Source: Knoellia sp. S7-12
Lineage (GTDB): Bacteria > Actinomycetota > Actinomycetes > Actinomycetales > Dermatophilaceae
NCBI RefSeq assembly: GCF_040518285.1
Contig: NZ_CP155449.1
Span: 620,001-684,000 of the forward strand
DNA: 64,000 nucleotides
Direction of reading: 5' to 3'
Shown here piece by piece: positions 59,439 to 64,000 of the stretch (positions are counted from its first letter, which is position 1; every line of letters starts with the position of its first letter). Below the pieces are notes generated by a model, which saw only the letters and a list, made by a program, of their open reading frames with translations, did no database searches and had not been told where the DNA came from. The position numbers were made by a program, and so were the translations under genes.

Positions 59439-60008
59439 ATGCCAGCTGCTCACCGTCCATCCCAACGCGTCGCTGCTCTGGAAGCCACGCTCGATCTGCT
59501 GCGTGCCGGCGGCAACCTGTCCTTGGAGGCTGCGGCTCGGGCTGCGGGGATGAGCAAGCCCGGCCTGATGTATCACTTCGCCACGAAGGAGGCCCTGGTC
59601 GCGGCGCTCGTTGACCACCTCGTCGACGGTTATGAGCGTGACTTCATCTCGCTGCTCCCCGCCCAGCCGACCCAGGGAACCGAGCCGGAGGGGTTGTCCG
59701 CAAGTGAGCGCATTGCGGCATACGTGCGGTGGTCCCTCACCTACGCGCACGACGCGGCAGACCTGGTGATCCTGTGTGACCCCAAGCTGCGGGTGCCAAT
59801 GGCCGCCCGCTGGGCTGATCGGTTCCGGGGCTGGGTTGAGGTGCCTGCCGAGATCGCCGCGGCTGACCGGGCCCGTCTGTATGCGGTCCGGCTCATGGCG
59901 GATGGCTGCTGGTTCGCCGACGCCAGCGGCGTCCTGCCCGTCCCCCTCGAGGACCGGCCGGGATTGTTGGCGCTCGCGCTGGACCTGTTGGAAGGAGAGG
60001 GCTCGTGA
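59439..60008 (+). CDS. TetR-family regulator of SMR efflux genes
   Basis: A 189-residue repressor with HTH LSLEAAARAAGMSKPGLMYHFATKEALVAALVDHLVDGYERDF and a C-terminal ligand domain. ATG 59439 lies directly after a -10 element that overlaps a palindrome, so translation is probably leaderless and self-repressed. It overlaps the first SMR gene by 4 nt (GTGA). Confidence 0.9.
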   Translation: MPAAHRPSQRVAALEATLDLLRAGGNLSLEAAARAAGMSKPGLMYHFATKEALVAALVDHLVDGYERDFISLLPAQPTQGTEPEGLSASERIAAYVRWSLTYAHDAADLVILCDPKLRVPMAARWADRFRGWVEVPAEIAAADRARLYAVRLMADGCWFADASGVLPVPLEDRPGLLALALDLLEGEGS

Positions 60009-60376
60009 GCAAGTGGTCCCTGCTCCTCGCCGCAATCCTCAGCGAGGTCACGGCGTCCCTGTCGCTCAAGGGCGCACTGGTTGAGCCGCTGCTCTACATC
60101 CCGGTCGTCGTCGGCTTCGTGGCGGCGTTCATCTTCCTGAGCGCGGTGCTGCGCCGGAACATGCCGATCGGGGTCGCCTACGGCGTGTGGGCAGCATCGG
60201 GAGTTGCCCTGACCTCGGTTCTGTCCGCCGTCATCTATGACGAACCGTTCACCCGCGTCATGGGTGTGGGGATCGTCCTCATCATCGCTGGGGTGCTGCT
60301 CGTGGAGATCGGCTCACAGGCCGCGCAGGACAAACGTGGGCACCTCACCCCCGAGTCGAACAATGGAGCAATCTGA
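60005..60376 (+). CDS. Small multidrug resistance (SMR) transporter subunit 1
   Basis: A 123-residue four-helix transporter. The essential membrane glutamate is in LLAAILSEVTASLSLKGAL, and the signature RRNMPIGVAYGVWAASGVALTSVLSAVIYDEPFTRVMGVGIVLIIAGVLLVEIGS is complete. It has a longer polar tail than usual (~18 residues). It is paired with a second SMR gene, the pattern of heterodimeric pumps such as EbrAB. It exports quaternary ammonium compounds or cationic dyes in related systems. Confidence 0.92.
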   Translation: MSKWSLLLAAILSEVTASLSLKGALVEPLLYIPVVVGFVAAFIFLSAVLRRNMPIGVAYGVWAASGVALTSVLSAVIYDEPFTRVMGVGIVLIIAGVLLVEIGSQAAQDKRGHLTPESNNGAI

Positions 60377-60699
60377 TGCAGTGGGTCTTCCTGGCCATGG
60401 CCATCACCCTCGAAGTCGCGGCGACACTCTGCCTGCGGATGGCGTCCACCGGCCAGAACAAGCTCTGGTACCTCGGAGTCGGCCTCGGCTACGCCGGTGC
60501 GTTCGCCGCACTCACCGTCACGCTCTCCGAAGGGCTTGGACTCGGTGTCGCCTACGGCATCTGGGCGGCCAGCGGCGTGGCGCTGACCGCTGCCGCGTCG
60601 CGCATCCTCTTCAAGGAACCGCTCACCGCGCTCATGGGCGTCGGTATCGGCCTGATCATCGGCGGCGTGCTGCTGGTCGAGCTGGGCTCCGGTCACTGA
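60376..60699 (+). CDS. Small multidrug resistance (SMR) transporter subunit 2
   Basis: A 107-residue four-helix protein with the glutamate in LAMAITLEVAATLCLRMAS and GLGLGVAYGIWAASGVALTAAASRILFKEPLTALMGVGIGLIIGGVLLVELGS. It shares one nucleotide with the stop of the first SMR gene, so both subunits are made together and probably insert in opposite orientations. It ends the cassette. Confidence 0.92.
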   Translation: MQWVFLAMAITLEVAATLCLRMASTGQNKLWYLGVGLGYAGAFAALTVTLSEGLGLGVAYGIWAASGVALTAAASRILFKEPLTALMGVGIGLIIGGVLLVELGSGH

Positions 60700-60861
60700 G
60701 GCACCCCTGAGGCGTCTGACCCGGTGACCGAGTTGTCCACAAGCAGGGCCCACAACGCAACTCGTCCACAGATCATCGGCTGGGCCTCGCGCTTGATGGC
60801 GAACTGGGCTGGACTCGTTCTGAAGCGGGGACAAGCCCCGCACCGATCGAGGAGATCCGCT

Positions 60862-60954
60862 GTGACACAGGCTCTTTCGCGCCGTTGGGCGCATATCAAG
60901 GAATCGGCCGAGGCTGGCATGACCACCGCGGAGTATGCCGTGGGCACGCTCGTG
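60862..60954 (+). pseudogene. Truncated DUF4244 (Flp-type pilin) gene
   Basis: GTG 60862 (GAGGAG upstream) starts MTQALSRRWAHIKESAEAGMTTAEYAVGTLVAC. The segment G-MTTAEYAVGTLAAC is the processing site and helix start of DUF4244/Flp pilins. After VAC the sequence departs abruptly into CGQGTPQSRLTHS, and the hydrophobic helix is gone. The tad operon downstream of here (TadE/G) is absent. It marks a breakpoint at about 60955. Confidence 0.82.
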
Positions 60955-61296
60955 GCATGTGGCCAAGGTACCCCGCAGTCGCGGCTGACGCATAGCTCGA
61001 AGTACATCGCGTACTGCTGGTGCGCGATTGCTCAAGTTGGCCGATGTTGGTTGCAGGTTCTCAGACCTGCGAATACGTGTTGGTCGGGGTTGGTCGACCT
61101 TGGCTGTGAGGGGTTTCTGGCCCGGACACTTCAAGGAAACACCGGCCCGTCCTCGGGGCTGACGCCCCACTTCACACAAGGCGATCGGGCTTGCGAAGCA
61201 GGAGAAAGTACGTAGGTGCGTGGGCCTCCCACGGAGCTGCGTCGGCCGATGGGAGGCTGGGCCGTCGATCTGACCAATGCACGAAGGGGCCGAAAC
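60955..61296. other. Breakpoint-flanking DNA without a clear gene
   Basis: About 340 bp follow the pilin breakpoint. Composition shifts to lower GC. An open frame continues from the pilin start but has no protein-like character. The pairs GGTTCTCAGACCTG and CCTCGGGGCTGACGCCCC form minor hairpins. No tRNA or integrase is seen. Confidence 0.4.
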
Positions 61297-62232
61297 GTGA
61301 GCGAACAGAGCCCAGACGACCGTCTGAGCCCCAAGGAGCTTGCCATCAGCATCACGGTGGTTGGTCTCTTCATGGTCGGGATCTCGGCTGCCGCCGAGGG
61401 TTGGTGGAGCGCAGCTCTCCTTGAGGTCGGTGCGGCACTCCTCCTCGCCGCTCCTCTCGTGTTTCTTGCGCGGCGACTTGAGAGGCGTGTCAAGGACGTC
61501 GAGCGCGGTGAACAGGCCACCCAGACGGCGGTTGCGGGGTTAGCTGCCGACATCGAGAGCACGGTCCCTGTTCGCTCGCAGGAAGATCTCGCGGCGCGTA
61601 TTAACGATCAGGCGCTAGGGGTCACCAACCGCTACCGGGAGCTGTATGAGGCGCTCCGGCAGTTGCCGAGCCACGACGACATCTGGACAGCGCTGCACGA
61701 CGCAACTGAGGCTGAGCACATAAGCGCCAATGGTGTCCGTACCGACCTACCGATCACCGACTGCTTGCTGCGATGGGAATGGTCCGACGATCCTCGCACC
61801 GTGACCCTGACCGCCGAGCGGCCGGACGCGCGTGAGGTGTGTCGTCTCGAGTGGCGTGTTCCTGAGACTCTTGAGTCCGTCTTCGGCAGACTTGGGGAGG
61901 CGCTTCGAGCACAAAAGCTTTGGCCGGGCGACGGCGCGTTCCAGCCGATGAGAGCGCTTCAGGAACTCGCAAGCACACTTGAAACGGCGTTGGGCGCCCA
62001 GGCTCTCGGCGATGAGACGCTCCGCGACGTCGTTCAGGTCGTAAACGGAACTTGGGCGATCACAGATCGCGCCCTGATCCCCGTCTCTAGGCCGCACTAC
62101 ACCATCGCGTTGAGCCGACTACAGGAGATGGACTGGGTGCGTCACATCTCGGGCAAGCCATGGGGGCATCCGGATGACTTCGCCTACGCGCTGGTTCTTG
62201 CCGGGCATCTCCGGGACAAAGGGAGGCTCTGA
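61297..62232 (+). CDS. Membrane protein of unknown function, coiled-coil
   Basis: A 311-residue protein. Two N-terminal membrane helices (ELAISITVVGLFMVGISAAAEGWW and ALLEVGAALLLAAPLVFLAR) precede a charged coiled-coil (RRLERRVKDVERGEQATQTAV...ARINDQALGVTNRYRELYEALRQ) and a mixed C-terminal domain (LLRWEWSDDPRTVTLTAERPDAREVCRLEWRVPETLE...). GTG 61297 follows AAGGGGCCGAAAC. I do not recognise the family. It lies in the putative mobile region right of the pilin break. Confidence 0.65.
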   Translation: MSEQSPDDRLSPKELAISITVVGLFMVGISAAAEGWWSAALLEVGAALLLAAPLVFLARRLERRVKDVERGEQATQTAVAGLAADIESTVPVRSQEDLAARINDQALGVTNRYRELYEALRQLPSHDDIWTALHDATEAEHISANGVRTDLPITDCLLRWEWSDDPRTVTLTAERPDAREVCRLEWRVPETLESVFGRLGEALRAQKLWPGDGAFQPMRALQELASTLETALGAQALGDETLRDVVQVVNGTWAITDRALIPVSRPHYTIALSRLQEMDWVRHISGKPWGHPDDFAYALVLAGHLRDKGRL

Positions 62233-62335
62233 TCCGTCCTCGCGGAGACAAGGGCTCCTTCGCACCTCTGTCGGTGCGCGTCCGCAAAAGCATCGGGCCT
62301 GGGGGCTGAGAGCTGGCGCCAGCGTGGCCGCCCGC
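62233..62335. other. Short non-coding gap
   Basis: No gene, repeat or strong hairpin was seen between the coiled-coil membrane protein and the PIN-domain remnant. Confidence 0.35.
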
Positions 62336-62581
62336 TCAGGACAACGTCAGCCCGAGGCGCCCACACGCGTTGAACGGCTGGATGCGGTTCACGCCCACCG
62401 CTCTAGCGGCGTCCGGCAGCTTCACGCGCTTCTTGCAACCGGGATCTGACGTCTCGCGCGTGACCACGGTCGCCCCGAGGGCGCCGGCCCGTGCAGCCAG
62501 CCGCAAATCTGCGGACGCCATGAACTCGTCAACGGGCGGGAACCTGTTCCCAGATGCCGACGAGACGTCAAGGGCCGACAT
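62336..62581 (-). pseudogene. Remnant of a DUF4411-type PIN-domain toxin
   Basis: The minus-strand frame encodes ...DEFMASADLRLAARAGALGATVVTRETSDPGCKKRVKLPDAARAVGVNRIQPFNACGRLGL. This resembles the last third of DUF4411 PIN proteins (D...A...GA.VVT.E......KK.K.P..C...GV.......L). The N-terminal acidic catalytic residues are missing, and the upstream frame is not PIN-like. It is probably a truncated vapC-like gene. Confidence 0.6.
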
Positions 62582-63112
62582 GAGTGCTGTCCTCGCGATG
62601 CGCCCGCCCACAGCTGGCACGGACACTTTCGCGGAAACCTCGGCCCTCTGACCCACGTCTTCGCAGGTCAGAGGGCTGGTTCGATCAGATGTCGAAGTGC
62701 ATCTCGAAGTCGTGCCCGGTAGATGGACGTTGATGGCTGTCGACGGCAAACGTGCTCTGACCTGCGGATACGTGCTGAGGGACGTGGGCGCTGGTGTGTG
62801 CTGGCTGAATCTGCCAAGGACTCCCCAAGGACTGCGCACGGCGGCGTAACCGGTTGGAAACCGTCACGAACGTCCCAAGAGTGCGAGGGCGCACAAGCAT
62901 CTGGCCCCGGGGTGTCACGGCACCCTGCCGACTTTTCCACAGGTGCCCGAACCTCTGGCGGATCGGTTATGTACGTGTGATCGTAGAAGCCATGTTCGTG
63001 CGGTGACCGCTTGTGATCGGCACGCACGTGGCGCCGGGAACTGGGACACCTTCTGGGGAAGGTGTCCACAACGAGTGGTCGGAAGGCTTTCGGGATAGAC
63101 CGAAGGGGAGAT
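62582..63112. other. About 530 bp without a supported gene
   Basis: Long frames exist but their translations look like noise. The stretch includes TTTTCCACAGG (62933) and GGTGTCCACAACG (63060), similar to DnaA-box-like nonamers. No terminator or repeat was identified. Confidence 0.4.
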
Positions 63113-63688
63113 ATGCGACAGCGGATGCTGGCAAGCATGGCCGTGGTCGCCTGCCTCATGACCCTCGCCGGCTGCAATTCTGACGAGGTCCCACCCAGCG
63201 CTAGCCCAACCGGTACCAGCCTGTCGTCATCGTCGGAGAGCGCGACGCCGACGTCGACGCCCTCGAGGTCATTGACCCCCGATCAGCAGGACCTGCGCTC
63301 AGCGGAGGACGCGATCGCCGAATATTGGTGGGTCCTTGACGGGGCTGCGTCAAACCCCAACCAAAGCCTGAACATTCTTGCCACCGTCGCCCGCTCACAA
63401 GCGCTGGCACAGTGGCAAACCACCCTCACCACGGATCGAGCCCAAGGCCTCACGCAGAAAGGGCTGTCCACCGTAAGGGACGTCGAGGCCTCGAGTAAGG
63501 ACGGCAAGACGTTCACTGTGAGCGCGTGTTTGGACGTGTCGGCAGTCGACGTGGTTGATGCGTCTGGCAAGTCGATGGTGCGATCCGACCGACCCGCACT
63601 GCAGAACTACACATACATGGTCCAGAAAGCTCCCGAAGGTTTCTTCGTCATTCAGGACCTACTCAAGGGTCAGCCATGCGCCGGTTGA
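63113..63688 (+). CDS. Lipoprotein of unknown function (mobile-element type)
   Basis: A 191-residue lipoprotein with signal MRQRMLASMAVVACLMTLAGC (lipobox LAGC), a Ser/Thr/Pro linker (~25-55), and a folded domain starting LTPDQQDLRSAEDAIAEYWWVLDGAASNPNQSLNILATVARSQALAQWQ that is NTF2-like in pattern, ending with YTYMVQKAPEGFFVIQDLLKGQPC. AAGGGGAGAT precedes ATG 63113. It overlaps the next gene by 13 nt. Similar lipoprotein plus secreted-protein pairs occur on actinobacterial conjugative or integrative elements. Confidence 0.72.
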   Translation: MRQRMLASMAVVACLMTLAGCNSDEVPPSASPTGTSLSSSSESATPTSTPSRSLTPDQQDLRSAEDAIAEYWWVLDGAASNPNQSLNILATVARSQALAQWQTTLTTDRAQGLTQKGLSTVRDVEASSKDGKTFTVSACLDVSAVDVVDASGKSMVRSDRPALQNYTYMVQKAPEGFFVIQDLLKGQPCAG

Positions 63689-64000
63689 TCGTCTTGCTTC
63701 TAAGCATCGGGGTATGGGCGTTGACGTCCACTCCAGCGGTCGCGGCGCCTCCGGTCAGCTGCCCTCCGGGGCAGGAGCCACACCCCAAGTCGGGGGCGTG
63801 CATCATCGTGGTGCTCCCCCCCTCCGACCCCGGGCCCCCGGGCGGCCCTGATAGTCCTCCAGATCCGGGCGGAGGTCATTCAGTGCCAGCGGTGAAGCCG
63901 GTATGTCGTTTCGATCTCGGGACGCCACCGATAGAGGTTCCCTGTTCGAGCGATGTGGGTTGGTGGGTTCCGCCGCGTCAGTGCTACGCGAAGGCGGTCT
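63676..64000 (+). CDS. Secreted cysteine-containing protein (5' part, cut by window edge)
   Basis: The frame runs from ATG 63676 to the window end. It begins with a signal peptide (MRRLIVLLLSIGVWALTSTPAVAA), then a Pro/Gly-rich region (VLPPSDPGPPGGPDSPPDPGGG) and VCRFDLGTPPIEVPCSSDVGWWVPPRQCYAKAV. The C...VPC...GWW...CY pattern resembles proteins often annotated ATP/GTP-binding protein on actinobacterial mobile elements. It overlaps the lipoprotein gene, suggesting an operon that continues right. Confidence 0.65.
   Translation, partial: MRRLIVLLLSIGVWALTSTPAVAAPPVSCPPGQEPHPKSGACIIVVLPPSDPGPPGGPDSPPDPGGGHSVPAVKPVCRFDLGTPPIEVPCSSDVGWWVPPRQCYAKAV

Noticed and set aside
60724..61215. 164-codon ORF spanning the pilin fragment as one intact protein
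   Set aside because: Only residues 47-77 match a known family; the remainder is compositionally random and the conserved pilin helix is cut off, so it is treated as a truncated gene.
62370..62651. Plus-strand ORF of 93 codons
   Set aside because: It is opposite the DUF4411-like remnant, which has the recognisable pattern; the plus-strand product has none.

Overview
The window is a high-GC chromosomal segment of an actinobacterium. GTG starts are frequent, adjacent genes often overlap as ATGA or GTGA, and several genes look leaderless. The order MBL hydrolase - Crp - Nth - NUDIX - holin-like protein - NhaA - Acs resembles the Rv3677-Rv3667 neighbourhood of Mycobacterium. The order 6C RNA - Ssd - TadA - TadB - TadC also matches actinobacterial gene order. 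I lean towards Micrococcales (Intrasporangiaceae-like), but this is inference from gene content without a database search.

Layout. 0-1.25 kb: an AbiEi/DUF559 nuclease-like gene enclosed by two copies of a ~100-bp palindromic element. 1.3-15.7 kb: conserved core genes (MBL hydrolase, crp, nth, CoA pyrophosphatase, holin-like, nhaA, serine hydrolase, GDPD, MFS/MarR pair, acs, ABC exporter, phenylalanine hydroxylase, AMIN-like secreted protein). Two convergent gaps here hold covarying long hairpins. 15.9-17.8 kb: a lipoprotein serpin and two small ORFs. 18-23 kb: the acetate symporter pair actP/DUF485 and three regulator/target units (AhpD-like/MarR, GNAT, TetR/SRPBCC), with recognisable operators. 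23-36 kb: tdh and kbl, the two threonine-to-glycine genes that are normally adjacent, are separated by ~10.8 kb of accessory DNA. That DNA holds a calcium-binding-repeat protein flanked by a 49-bp duplication of the tdh 3' end, a LysE exporter, and a three-gene CHAT protease - alpha/beta hydrolase - CHAT protease operon between two DUF732 lipoprotein paralogues. It also holds a broken VOC gene and a DUF4143 ATPase with three phased direct repeats upstream. 36-48 kb: small genes, a 1,407-residue BTAD-STAND-WD40 regulator, an IS110 element with a candidate bridge-RNA region, a DUF2071 gene whose 3' end is repeated after a GT34-like gene, and a Ser/Thr kinase. 47.5-55.4 kb: a second solute symporter with its small partner and a LytS/LytTR two-component pair split by a WYL regulator and RidA, then a thioesterase and a Fic-like protein with a degenerate motif. 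55.4-60.7 kb: an orphan non-coding transcript candidate, 6C RNA, and a tad pilus operon interrupted after tadC by a TetR-SMR-SMR efflux cassette. 60.9-64 kb: a pilin gene truncated at its conserved segment, followed by unrelated DNA that looks like the edge of a mobile island.

How the genes work together. Acs and ActP/DUF485 take up and activate acetate; Tdh and Kbl convert threonine to glycine and acetyl-CoA; PhhA starts phenylalanine catabolism. Three local regulators sit next to clear palindromes and probably control their neighbours. The strongest candidates for undescribed biology are the CHAT-hydrolase-CHAT operon, the palindrome-bounded nuclease unit, the covarying hairpins in convergent gaps, the orphan RNA before 6C, and the enrichment of GGCATAC/GTATGCC across core but not accessory DNA.
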